Positions 45,601-53,885 of a stretch of DNA of 64,000 nucleotides are shown here, one piece after another (positions within the stretch are counted from its first letter, which is position 1; the number at the start of each line of letters is the position of its first letter). Source of the stretch: Branchiostoma floridae (Eukaryota > Chordata > Leptocardii > Amphioxiformes > Branchiostomatidae); assembly GCF_000003815.2 (NCBI RefSeq), contig NC_049984.1, forward strand, positions 5,667,258 through 5,731,257. The letters are read 5' to 3'. The notes beneath the pieces were generated by a model, which was given only the letters and a program-made list of their open reading frames with translations, did no database searches and had not been told where the DNA came from. The position numbers and the translations under genes are program-made.

Positions 45601-48600
45601 TGACTTGGAGGCGTTCATGATCAAGATCCGGGGGCCTGACCAGTCGCTATTAACTGTTTCAACTTTTTAAATTATTATTTTTTCATTGAACAAACGTGCA
45701 TAACATATGAACATATGAACAAAATCTTATAGTTAATGTTAACTTCTGGTTGAAGCAAAACTGGTAACTTTGTGTTAGGAAGTAGATGTAATCCATGGCC
45801 AGTCATGTCCCTTTGGATCATGGAGAACAACTTTTCCTTGTGACTTCCTTAATTTTTCCTATTAGACATGGTACGACGCTCGGCTGAAGTGGGACCCAAA
45901 GTATTACGGTGATAACGACAGGTTCAGCATTCCTGGCAAGGATATTTGGATCCCACCATTTACTCTCAGGAAGAAGTAGGTGGAAATGCTTTGTTCAATC
46001 AACCAGATTTAGATAAATCAAAGCATTCATCATATTTTTTTCAGTATAAAATAAAGGCCTATGCGTTATATGGCCAAGGTTTCAAAGCCTTTGACTGGAA
46101 AAATATCTTGTCCAAAGCAAGATGCGTTGCATACTTGAGACGAATCGAAGAGACAATGTTATAACCCCTGACAGGTCCAGATGATGTGCCCTGGGAGAGG
46201 CACTTCCCTCATGCGAAAATGAGTATCTAACTTCGAATAGGGACGTCTCTCTGATAGGACACTAAATGGAGGTCGTTAAAGAACTGGCCTACCACATGAG
46301 TCATCGAAAAGCGTAAGGTTCCATTCCGGTGGTAGTGGATCAAGCAAAAATGTCTGTGTATGCAGCTTGTACTGGTCATGATGACAAACCCAGTGTCTTA
46401 CACCATGAGCCGGTTTTCCGGGTATGCAGTAGTGCCAGTACAAACAAACAAAGATAAAAAGTTACAGGAATCTCTTTGTGACCTCCCTTCCAGTGCCAAC
46501 CCCCTCCACCAAGGCCTACCCAAGGACGTGCCGGTGCGTGTGAGCAGCACCGGTCTGGTCCAGTGGAGAGTGGAGACCCTGACCACCACCGTGTGTGAAG
46601 CCAACCCCTTCCTCTTCCCCGCAGACACCATGGAATGCGAAGTCTGTTTTTCTGCAACCACGGCAATCGAGCAAACCATACGTAAGGGTTTCGGATATTC
46701 CAGAGAACTCTGATGTGTTTCTAAACATGGCCCAAAAAGTTTGGACTATTTAACTTGGTCTATCATATTTCTTTAACTGTTGTTTATATGACTGATAGCT
46801 TTCAGTTATTGCAGTTGACTGAATGGAAAGGACGTTTTTCCAATATGATAGATCTTTCAATGGCAATTCTGGAGTGACCAATGCAAATCTTCCTTGGCAT
46901 CAATATGTCCTGCGTCCTATTCTGGTAGCAATATGTCCTAGTGAGACGCCAAATAGTAATTACTCAAGCAACTGGATATGATTCCGGAAAAATCTGCTTT
47001 CCCCATGATGATGTTCCTAAAAATATACAGTTGCTTGAGTAATCGATATTTGGCATATCCTATAACCAGGATGTCTAAACTTCATCGACGTTCTGGTATA
47101 GGGTTTAGACATTTAGAGACATCCTACATGTACTGTATATTAACTACAGAATGCCACGAGGGAAGCTCCGCATCCAATGTGCGCCATCCCTGCGGCTTCT
47201 ACTCCCCAGCAGAAGAGGATGGAGAATGGTACCGGAGTGTTAAGATATCCGACGAACAAAACCAGACGAAGGCGTGCTTTGCCCTACACCTGGCGAGGAT
47301 CCCCAAGTTCCACATCGCCACTACTGTTGGACCCTGCGTCATCCTGATTGTGCTGATGACCATCACCTTCATAATGCCCATAGGAGTGGGAGACCGGATC
47401 TCCTTCGGAGTGACCATTCAGCTCTCTATGGTCGTCTCTCTCGTGTTTGTCACGGAAGTTCTTCCTGTCAAGGGATCTCTGCCATTTTTCGGTGAGCGCT
47501 AGGTGCTTCTTCCACTCCTGATGTCATCACTTCTGCTACACTCTTCCGCTCCAGAACTCCGCACACCTTCCTCTGGGGACCAGAGCCTCTGATCTTCCTA
47601 CGTGCATGCTAGGTGCAAGCACTTGACTTAAACCATGCCATTTTACAAGCAATCATTGAAATACGTTGTAACCACATGCATACCCTTTCTGGTAGCTACT
47701 ACTGGATACAGTGTCACTGACGGAAGATAACGTATGTTATCTGAAACGGCTGGCCGTTTCCAAAAGCATACTCAGTTGCTTGTGAATGAGTCATTACTAT
47801 TTGGCGTATTTTATTACCTGGATATCTAACTACTGGATTTATTATCTATAATTTTCCAGCCACGGTGATCATCGTGTGCATGGGCCTGATGGGACTGTTC
47901 CTCTTCCTCACCTTGGCCGTCATCTACATTCACGGCAAAAAGGGGAGCTTGTCTCCGATGACGAGGGTTATTTTCCTCCGCTACACAGCAAGGTACTGAA
48001 CATTCGTCTGTTGTCCCGGATCATATGATGAAATCATTCATTTACGTCACTTCTTGATGATGCATTTCTTTCAATCTTAGTCGTCAAGAGGTACTAGTAT
48101 ACGGTATAATGAAGGACGTATCTTCGTGGCACCAAAGAAGCTTGAACCTTTGCATGCAGCCTTACTTTGTTTGCAATTTCGTAAGATAGCGTAAATGTTT
48201 CAAAGGCGTAGTGTCCATTTCCTGTTTTCGTTCGTAGGAACGACTGAAAATATGAAATATCTCGAAAGTCACTTTCTAATATAAATTTAGATAAACCTTC
48301 GGCCTTCATGCAGTACAGGCGTACACGTGCTGTGGTACTAGTATGCTTTGCAGACACCTCCACAGTGAGGAACATCATTTCTAAACTGTTTCATCATTTC
48401 CGTAAATAGTTTCATCATGTTGGTGGATCAATCGAACAATCTTCTTCGTTTCACAACCTCTTTTTATTCTTCTGCACCAGTCACCGAAACGTCTGCAGAA
48501 GAATAAAAAGAGGTTGTGAAACGAAGAAGACTGTTCGATGTTTCATCATTTACATAGGATATTACTTCTGGGAGATCTCACGGAGGGCAAGCAAGCCAGC

Positions 48601-48915
48601 ACGGGTGTCGCCTATGAAGATCCCATGACCAACTTGTTTGACCGTGACATGACGTCCACTGGATCCTCGGGAGAGAACGAGCCGATGTTGATGACCACTG
48701 AGGCGGTGAAGAAAGAAAACGAGGACCTGGTCCAGGCTGTGAAGATTGGCATGACCGAGTTGAAGAACGAGATGAAGAAGCTGACCAAGGCAGTAAAGAA
48801 CGAGGAGGAGGTGTCCGAATACACCCTGCTGGCCAAGGTCCTGGACAGGCTGTGTCTGATCCTGTACGTCATCAGCATCGTGGTAGCCATTCCTTTTACC
48901 TTGTCCAAAGAGTGA
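34098..48915 (+). CDS. Chimeric nicotinic-type ligand-gated ion channel with kringle/F-lectin/LDLa/frizzled/kringle/sushi ectodomain
   Basis: Predicted cell-surface pentameric channel. Exons: 34098-34152, 36888-37136, 39223-39409, 39957-40192, 41831-41950, 42347-42560, 42918-43075, 43682-43894, 44292-44495, 45032-45147, 45286-45330, 45866-45975, 46494-46681, 47150-47491, 47860-47992, 48558-48915. They sum to 2928 nt, exactly 975 codons plus TGA, with GT/AG at every junction and matching phases. Module order by residue: signal peptide 1-20, kringle 20-101, F-type lectin 102-242, LDLa 243-282, frizzled-like CRD 283-406, kringle 407-477, sushi 478-545, channel 546-975 with four membrane segments. 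Only one signal peptide is present and none precedes the channel part, which argues for one gene. The donor at 43075 (GAAG then GTGGGA) is the least sure junction but is the one that keeps phase. I know no described receptor of this architecture. Confidence 0.85.
34303..34874. mobile_element. MITE with TTAA at its ends, in channel intron 1
   Basis: Left end TTAATAGGGCCTTCACAC and right end GTGTGAAGGGGCCTTAA are inverted. TTAA at both edges suggests a piggyBac- or Kolobok-type target. The interior is rich in GGAAT/ATTCC words and non-coding. Confidence 0.6.
36541..36742. mobile_element. MITE with GGTCACATTTCCAAACCGG ends
   Basis: Left TAGGTCACATTTCCAAACCG and right CGGTTTGGAAATGTGACCTA are inverted. 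A run of about 16 G lies inside. Half-copies lie near 34228 and 34920. Located in channel intron 1, just before the kringle 1 exon. Confidence 0.75.
36888..37136 (+). other. Kringle domain 1
   Basis: A single phase 1-1 exon, 83 residues, with six cysteines in kringle spacing: LDC, GKTCQEWDS, QNYCRN, VWCYTTDPSSRWEGC, VRAC. The TTDPxxRWE segment is the region that forms lysine-binding pockets in plasminogen-type kringles, so protein binding is plausible. Confidence 0.93.
37297..38835. mobile_element. Foldback element with long inverted arms in channel intron 2 (family E)
   Basis: 37297-37390 is inverse to about 38745-38835 (AAGCTTGTGTGATT against AATCACACAAGCTT). 37398-37545 is inverse to about 38108-38250 (AAGAAATAACAAGCACAATT against AGTTGTGCTTGTTATTTCTT). 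The core 37600-38100 is shared with 32.45-33.0 kb. The interior has no transposase, and the structure looks like nested insertions of one family. Confidence 0.7.
39223..40192 (+). other. F-type lectin (fucolectin) domain, two exons
   Basis: Exons 39223-39409 and 39957-40192 give about 141 residues, the usual length. The first starts with the family's NAALGKTAQQSS..SRAVDGN pattern. The sugar-binding consensus H-x26-R-x-D-x4-R is present exactly: His in SCTHTEEE, then 26 residues, then RGDCCQER spanning the exon junction. The C-terminus CEVHISAG is typical. L-fucose or fucosylated-glycan binding is therefore predicted. Module edges are phase 1; the inner intron is phase 2. Confidence 0.93.
39542..39620. 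repeat. GA microsatellite with flanking CA-rich tract
   Basis: About 30 GA units just after the first lectin exon, preceded by ACACAC/GCACGC-rich sequence (39450-39540). Long open frames through it on both strands are artefacts of the repeat. Confidence 0.95.
40540..41510. repeat. Repeats with many ATGCAAAT octamers, channel intron 4
   Basis: Three diverged units of about 200-240 bp (starts near 40560, 40790 and 41035), each with CTCATTAATTATGCAAAT, an inverse ATTTGCATAATTA, and AAAAATCATGACGATC. I count eight ATGCAAAT/ATTTGCAT octamers between 40567 and about 41070. The tail (41150-41480) is a CGCTAGGGGGTCC-type dispersed repeat ending in CACACAGACA. Confidence 0.75.
41831..41950 (+). other. 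LDL-receptor class A module
   Basis: A 120-nt phase 1-1 exon. Six cysteines and the calcium-cage signature DCSDGSDEEEC are intact (CSPGYFRCANKYTC..WRRCDGTPDCSDGSDEEEC pattern). Confidence 0.95.
42155..42285. mobile_element. MITE-like hairpin between the LDLa and frizzled exons
   Basis: TTTACCGGTGCCATAA and TATCAAAGCTGG are repeated inversely as CCAGCTTTGATA and TTATGGCACCGGTAAA, around a short core with two CTCCCTTTGG(T/C)CGGCT units. Confidence 0.7.
42347..43075 (+). other. Frizzled-like cysteine-rich domain lacking two disulfides
   Basis: Exons 42347-42560 and 42918-43075. Landmarks fit an FZ domain: VCSRI start, MLPNQL, HPELREFVSTVLFPRC, LPCRSWCEEVF, LMRDLLPPCEVFPS, HRCW. Of the ten usual cysteines, numbers 1, 5, 6, 7, 9 and 10 remain; 2, 3, 4 and 8 are replaced. 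These would be the partners of the 2-4 and 3-8 bridges, so the loss is pairwise. The WNT-lipid groove residues cannot be judged by eye. Confidence 0.78.
43119..43268. mobile_element. MITE inserted beside the frizzled-domain exon
   Basis: Ends AGCCTGAGTATCAG and CTGATACTCAGGCT are inverted, with inner CCGTGGCTCCCA and CTCACCAACC arms. ACTGTCAGGT lies directly outside both ends (43109-43118 and 43269-43278), fitting a target duplication of about 10 bp. Confidence 0.75.
43682..43894 (+). other. Kringle domain 2
   Basis: A phase 1-1 exon with six cysteines: VCYYGTG, GAKCLEWS, DKNYCRNP, PFCLTEDGSKEEC, VIPC. The lysine-site DxxxRW segment of kringle 1 is changed to EDGSKEE, so the two kringles probably differ in ligand. 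Confidence 0.92.
44292..44495 (+). other. Sushi/CCP domain
   Basis: A phase 1-1 exon of 68 codons. Four cysteines and the late Trp (VSCADRGPP, VTYTCNDGYMLE, REVRCQQG, GVWEHHMPTC) fit a complement-control module. It directly precedes the channel's ligand-binding domain. Confidence 0.9.
45032..46681 (+). other. Cys-loop ligand-binding domain of the chimeric channel
   Basis: Exons of 116, 45, 110 and 188 nt. The 45-nt and 110-nt exons equal the sizes I recall for nicotinic receptor exons 3 and 4. Landmarks: VNYKRRLQKELLETY (N-terminal helix), TWYDARLKWDP (compare WxDxRLxWxP), KDIWIPPFTL (loop A; the usual WxPD is WIPP), GLVQWRVET, and the Cys loop CEANPFLFPADTMEC (C-x13-C). The aromatic Trp after the Cys loop and the vicinal Cys pair of loop C are not seen, so an acetylcholine site of the classical kind is unlikely. 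Confidence 0.88.
46925..47100. repeat. Hairpin repeat (family C) in channel intron
   Basis: AGTAATTACTCAAGCAACTG and its near-inverse CAGTTGCTTGAGTAATCGAT flank a short loop, then ATAACCAGGATGTCTAAACT. A related copy lies at 47740-47835 in the next intron. Confidence 0.6.
47150..48915 (+). other. Transmembrane domain of the chimeric channel (TM1-TM4)
   Basis: Exon 47150-47491 holds the pre-TM1 strand, TM1 (VGPCVILIVLMTITFIMP) and TM2 (GDRISFGVTIQLSMVVSLVF then VTEVLP). Exon 47860-47992 holds TM3 (VIIVCMGLMGLFLFLTLAVI). Exon 48558-48915 holds the short cytoplasmic loop, a charged heptad-like helix (KKENEDLVQAVKIGMTELKN) and TM4 (LCLILYVISIVVAIPF), ending in SKE. The acidic ring at the inner mouth of TM2 (G-D-R for nicotinic G-E-K) and the Glu before VLP favour cation selectivity, without the extra Pro-Ala of anion channels. 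Confidence 0.9.
48430..48539. repeat. Palindrome just before the TM4 exon
   Basis: ATCGAACAATCTTCTTCGTT and CACAACCTCTTTTTATTCTT are repeated inversely as AAGAATAAAAAGAGGTTGTG and AACGAAGAAGACTGTTCGAT. The repeat ends 19 nt before the exon begins and would form a strong pre-mRNA hairpin close to the acceptor. Confidence 0.85.
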
Positions 48916-50000
48916 TGTAGCTCCAAAAGTAACCCGATGTGGTAGCAGTATATTAAAGGCGAAGTATCTGGAATTTTCATCAAGCAGCAGCTCTGTTCTT
49001 GTAGTCATTTCAATACTATCAATCCAATAGCATTAGTCGCCTTGTGGGATAAGCTGGCGGTGTTGAAATATGTGTTAAGTATTTAGTCTTTGTTTGACCA
49101 GGTATTTGATCGGGGAAAGAGCATGATGTAGCTCCAGAGTTGACAAGCTGTGGTAGCTGTATAAGTATGCACAACGCCACAAACTCAGCAAGCCACATGT
49201 CAAACTATCTGCAATTTTCATCAAACAACAGCCTTGTATCTTGTAGCATGATGCAGCTTAGTCATTTTGGCACTATTCGTCCATTAAAGTTAAGATTTCT
49301 TGTGGGATACGCTGACTGCTGTGTGAAAAGCTATTTGTTGAAAGATATGTTAAGTTATCTAGCCCTTACCCATTAAGAAGGAGGTTTAAATAGCTTTGCC
49401 ACTAACAAACACTGTGTTTGTTTTTAAAATTAGAAAAATCAGTTACTGTGTGACGATGTGAAAATGCAGCAAACGCTTGCTCACCTGGAAATGATCAAAA
49501 ACTAAGACGTTTTAAGAGGGTTTTGTTGAATGTCACCTTATGTTATGTGTTTGAAACATAATCTTATAGCCAATTGTCAATCTGAGAAAATCAGACTAAA
49601 ATCTTTAAGTAGATACATTTTAACATCTCATCAACTAGTTTGTTTTTACCATATGTAACCAGAGCACTGTCAGAGAATTGTCAATCTCAGAAAATCATTA
49701 AGGTCTACAACTACAATGGCAAAGACTAAAATCTTTAAGTAGATACATTTTAACATCTCATCAACTAGTTTGTTTTTACCATATGTAACCAGAGTACTCT
49801 AGAAAACTTTTATCTTCAAATATGTAGACCTATTACCTTACAGTTTGACTAGAATGCATGATATCTTAAACACCATATTAAACAACATTAAGTTCGGACT
49901 GAGCACTCAATACTTCTGTAATACATGCTATGATGTGTCCTGATGCTTTCATTTACAATAAAACAAATTCAAATCGTAAAACTAATTGTTGCAATGACTA
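48916..50000 (+). other. Probable 3' UTR of the chimeric channel with internal duplications
   Basis: Two diverged copies of a block (GATGTAGCTCCA, TTTTCATCAA.CA.CAG, CTTGTGGGATA.GCTG) lie at about 48913-49080 and 49123-49370. A closer tandem pair of about 100 bp (TAAAATCTTTAAGTAGATAC through ACCATATGTAACCAGAG) lies at about 49595-49670 and 49725-49795. An AATAAA near 49958 could be the polyadenylation signal. Confidence 0.5.
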
Positions 50001-50465
50001 AATGCATTTTGATGTACGTGAGACTAGTGGGTAATCTACCGCATTATGTGAAGTAGCATGCATGTTTAAGTTCCTGAAATTAATATCTATCGGAAAATAA
50101 TACCCTCTTGTGGCGATAATTTTTGAAAATAATGCATGTGGTGAGATTTATATTGCTCATCCGACTTAATTTGTCAACATATTATGTCATATACATGTTA
50201 AACTATGAAATAGGCTTCCTCTTTTGGTCCGTGTTGTCCATAATGATACTGTTTTGATGATCAAGCATGACTAGGACCTCTCAACATTATATTTGCGCAG
50301 CGTTCTTACAAGTTATGCTACATTTATCGTGAATCATAACCACTTTAATAACTGGTATATCAAGTTTGACTGTCACGTTCTGGCGTTTGTTGGCTGGATT
50401 GTAGCTGTGGCATATTGTTCATGGAATTACAATCATCGTAATAACCCAGTTAAGAATCAGCAGTC

Positions 50466-50564
50466 TACGGCCACATCACGTTGAGTACACCCGATCTCGT
50501 TCGATCTCGGAAGTTAAGCAACGTCGAGTCCGGTCAGTACCTGGATGGGAGACCGCTTGGGAAC
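50466..50564 (+). pseudogene. 5S rRNA retropseudogene, 5' part
   Basis: TACGGCCACATCACGTTGAG opens a near-complete 5S rRNA copy with the internal promoter blocks recognisable (GATCTCGGAAGTTAAGCAA and GATGGGAGACCGCTTGGGAA). The last 16 nt are displaced to 51763-51778. The whole is flanked by a 14-bp target duplication AAGAATCAGCAGTC (50452-50465 and 51805-51818), so it arrived by retrotransposition. It is not expected to give functional 5S rRNA. Confidence 0.88.
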
Positions 50565-51762
50565 GGCGAATGCGCCCCCCAAGTCCCTATTGCTCACCCT
50601 GGGATCGTGATCGAAGTGATCAGGGAAGGGTTTTTTATTATGCTGCTTTATTGCCCCAAAAATGATGCATATAATTTCCAAAATCACTGTTTAAGTTCCA
50701 AACAAGTGTCCGATGTGTCTTGAGATGAAATAATTAGCAGATTCTGGGTTTTCAATGGAAAAATTAACAAGAATCTAAGCAGGTGTTAGGTCAAAGTAAT
50801 AAAAAACATTTGTTTTGAGCAAAACAATTATGGAAACACCCCCAAACCTTTATCAATCAATGAAAAACATCTCACATCAATCTATTCTTCAGAATTCGTA
50901 CATTGGAGTTTTAAAGAAAGCCTAACAAAGAATGATATATCTTGACAAACAGTGGGTCAAACATTATTGATAAAATTTACAATTGTTATTAGAATATTAT
51001 CATATGGAGCTGAACATGATACCGAGTGTTCGGGTTCCGAGGCACTTGGAGATGCCAGCTACCTTTCGGCAGCCCCCCTTGGTCAGGACTTAGAACACAA
51101 GGCTATCATTGTGCAGGATCCCTTTTATTTTTGAATCTGTAAGTGATAGTAAAACACTTTGCAATCTATTTAACCTATACTCCTTTACATGACAAGAAAA
51201 TGCTCCAAAAATTGTTGAGCATCCCCGTGTCAAGTGTCTGAAGAATTGATCATCGTGCAAAACAATGAACAAGTGTTATTCGTACACCTTACTGTGCGAG
51301 AGTTGTGCCACTTTTTAACAGCTACACTGCACAGAGGTTACATGAGATGCTTGTGACCATCTTTCCATCCAACATCTGCTTATAGAGTACATGTTGGCTC
51401 TCAGCTGGTGTGATCTTTCCCCATGTGGTAAGCTGTGTGGAGACTGGCACCTCCGAAAAGTAAGGTCATTTTCTGAAGCAGAAATTCAACAACCATGAAT
51501 AAAGTACATCACTTGATAACAAAATATCTTACTCTACTTACTCAAGTCAAAATGAGCACCTAGCTTGAGTTACGTGTAGGGACGTCATCTTGGATGGGAC
51601 GTACATATCTGGACACCCTGTGTTTGAGGAGAGACAAATCTCAAGCATGTAAAGAACCCAATATATATTCATTGAAAAAAGTCCTTTACAGGATAAGTGA
51701 ATCAAACGTATCAGTGCAGTTTTACGCAGCTTGTCCTCCTGTATAAAACTGGTGTGTGGAAC
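50565..51762. mobile_element. 1.2-kb insertion splitting the 5S retrocopy
   Basis: GGAAC occurs at the end of the 5' part (50560-50564) and again at 51758-51762, just before the 3' part. Removing one copy plus the sequence between restores a 5S gene of normal length. A 5-bp target duplication is therefore likely. The insert has no clear inverted ends and no recognised coding region. Confidence 0.6.
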
Positions 51763-51804
51763 ACCGGATGCTGTAGGCAAAAAAAAAAGAAAAAAAAAAA
51801 AAAA
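51763..51804 (+). pseudogene. 5S rRNA retropseudogene, 3' end with poly(A)
   Basis: ACCGGATGCTGTAGGC is the normal 5S terminus. It is followed by about 26 A-rich bases (one G) and then the second copy of the 14-bp target duplication. Confidence 0.85.
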
Positions 51805-51834
51805 AAGAATCAGCAGTCATAATTGAATATAGAA

Positions 51835-52331
51835 ACAGGCAGATATCATAATGTAGCGCCGGACCAAAGGTTTTGCCCATTCTGTCCATAGCAAATTGAA
51901 GATGAATTTCACTTTGTCATGATGTGCAGTAGGTACAATGTTTCACGTAATGAGTTATTCTCATCCCTCGAATCAAATACAACCGATTTTAAGAGACTCA
52001 ATGCTACAGACAGATTTGATTATATATTCAGATGTAACAACTCCCACAATGCTAAAATAGGTAAATATATAAAAGACTGCTTTGTCATAAGAAAAAATGC
52101 CGAAACTCATAATTAGCCCCACTCGATTGTAATACAATATCAATGATTTAGGCTAGCTCTTATTGTTCTAGAAATTAGGATGCCAATTTCATTCTATATT
52201 AATAATCTGCATATGTACTAAGTTTGATACTTGTTTTAGTACTTAGGATGATAAGTTTGTTTCTCCTTTTTAAAGTTTGCCATACATTGTACCGTGTACG
52301 ATCGTTGCGCAATAAAGTTCTTCTTCTTCTA
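51835..52331 (+). mobile_element. 5'-truncated LINE (non-LTR retrotransposon) tail
   Basis: Encodes the C-terminal end of a reverse-transcriptase polyprotein, FCPFCP-stop-QIEDEFHFVMMCSRY, followed by NELFSSL and KYIKDCF. This is the cysteine-rich tail of many non-LTR elements. An in-frame stop breaks it. The element ends GCGCAATAAAGTTCTTCTTC, a short TTC-repeat tail. Only the last 500 bp remain. Confidence 0.75.
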
Positions 52332-52483
52332 AAACTAAGAATAATGATATCTAATACTAATTATCTAAGCAACAGCATTTAGGATGACATACATTAATAG
52401 CAAATCATAAAGAAGAAAGTGTCATCAATTAAAATTCTACTTATCTTGCACATGTGGTAAGTGATCATTATTATTCAAAACTA

Positions 52484-52657
52484 CAGTAGAAGCCAGTTAA
52501 TTGCACAACGGATTAACGCACACTACTGTTAACTGCACGGAATTCCAAAATCCCAAACCAGTGCGGTCCAGCTGGATGACTTCGCATTATTGCACCACCC
52601 GGATAATTGCACGAAATACGATGGCAAATAGGATGTGCCATTAAGCGGCTTCTATTG
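52484..52657. mobile_element. MITE family D, copy 2
   Basis: Same ends and core as 27230-27404. TA flanks both sides, and the duplicate at about 30.44 kb has the uninterrupted site (CAAAACTTATTCTCAAAG). Confidence 0.85.
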
Positions 52658-53885
52658 TATCTCTAATTCTCAAAGAATTTGCTTTGCACAAAAAGTTATT
52701 CAACCAATCATATAACCGCCTCGCTACAAATAATGATGTCTGAGAATCATCCTAGAAATTCTGAAACTGGAAAACTAAAGCAAATGTTAGCCTCTATTAA
52801 AGGATTTCTCTGATTACAAGGCTCCGCAGCGGACAGGTTGCTGGAAAAAAAAAAGAAGAAATTGGCCAAATTAAGGAGGTGAAAATGAAAACCTTGGCCG
52901 AATAGGTAAATTGCATGCCAGTGGAGTTAGCTGGCCAGGGAGTACAGGTTGCAAAGTGTACTACCAATGACGTTTTATAACTTTGATATAAGCTAGCCTC
53001 CATAGCAAGCTCTCTATGGACTTTAGATATAGGCCAAGTAACCCACCGGACATGTGACCCAGACTCCAGGGGTCATCCCTCACCGGATGATTCTATGACG
53101 AAATGCAGGAGACAAATATTTTGCAAAATCATGCACTATAGTCGACAGATTTTCTTTTATAGATAAACTAAATGATAGCACCCTTTAATTGTAGGTTTTA
53201 TTATAAAGCAAATGTTTTTAAAAACTCCCTAATTCCGACAAAAATGCACAGTCACCCTAATCTTGAATGGTTGATTCCGGAAAGGTCAACGTTCTCACGT
53301 ACGGTGATGCAATGTGATCAGCAAGCAAGCATGGCGTGATTTTTTGCCGGTGAGTAAATTTAAATAATTGTGGGCGAACCCCTCTACGGAATCCCACAAT
53401 GCTTATTCTTTTCATATCCAAAACAGCTTGAGACAGTGCAGCCGATAGGTTCGTGGTCGTTTCTTGGTTTACGGACTTCCTTTTATATTTTTAATACGAG
53501 ATGTAAAAATTATAAGGGGGGGGGGGTGGTTTCCTTAGCTATGTCGAAAGTTGGAAAATGAGGTTGTATTAAACCGGCAGATGGTCTCCTCAATCTCCTT
53601 AAAGGGGGGCAAGATAACTTAATAATGGCTCATTTTATACATAAGTTTCTTCATAGGTTGTTGTTGTTGTTGTAAATTTTCTTTTGTCCATCGAGAACAC
53701 CAGCTGTACCAGGGTGGATTTATAGGTGTTGGCGAGACACCAAAATGGTTAACGTTAGATGTTTGGCCCAAGATTACGGAGAGACTCGACAGCTATCAGT
53801 GTGTTTGAATAACAGGCAAGGCAGGTTGCTACGAGCGCAATTTTAATAGTCAGGTTAGTATGTATACCAATAGTGGCCCAAATCA

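Larger units (their letters stand above)
50310..52865. repeat. Segmental duplication, copy 2, disrupted by three insertions
   Basis: Homologous to 30130-30650. Compared with that copy it is interrupted by the split 5S retrocopy (50466-51804), the LINE tail (about 51835-52331) and MITE D copy 2 (52484-52657). Confidence 0.72.

Noticed and set aside
45946-46164. 72-codon frame after the loop A exon
   Set aside because: It is in a different frame from the 110-nt channel exon and runs into the following intron. The donor at 45975 gives a 110-nt exon of the size recalled for nicotinic receptors.
50293-50484. 63-codon frame with a hydrophobic HVLAFVGWIVAVAY stretch, considered as a membrane-protein remnant
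   Set aside because: The duplicate at 30.2 kb is frameshifted and stops early, so no conserved coding is supported.
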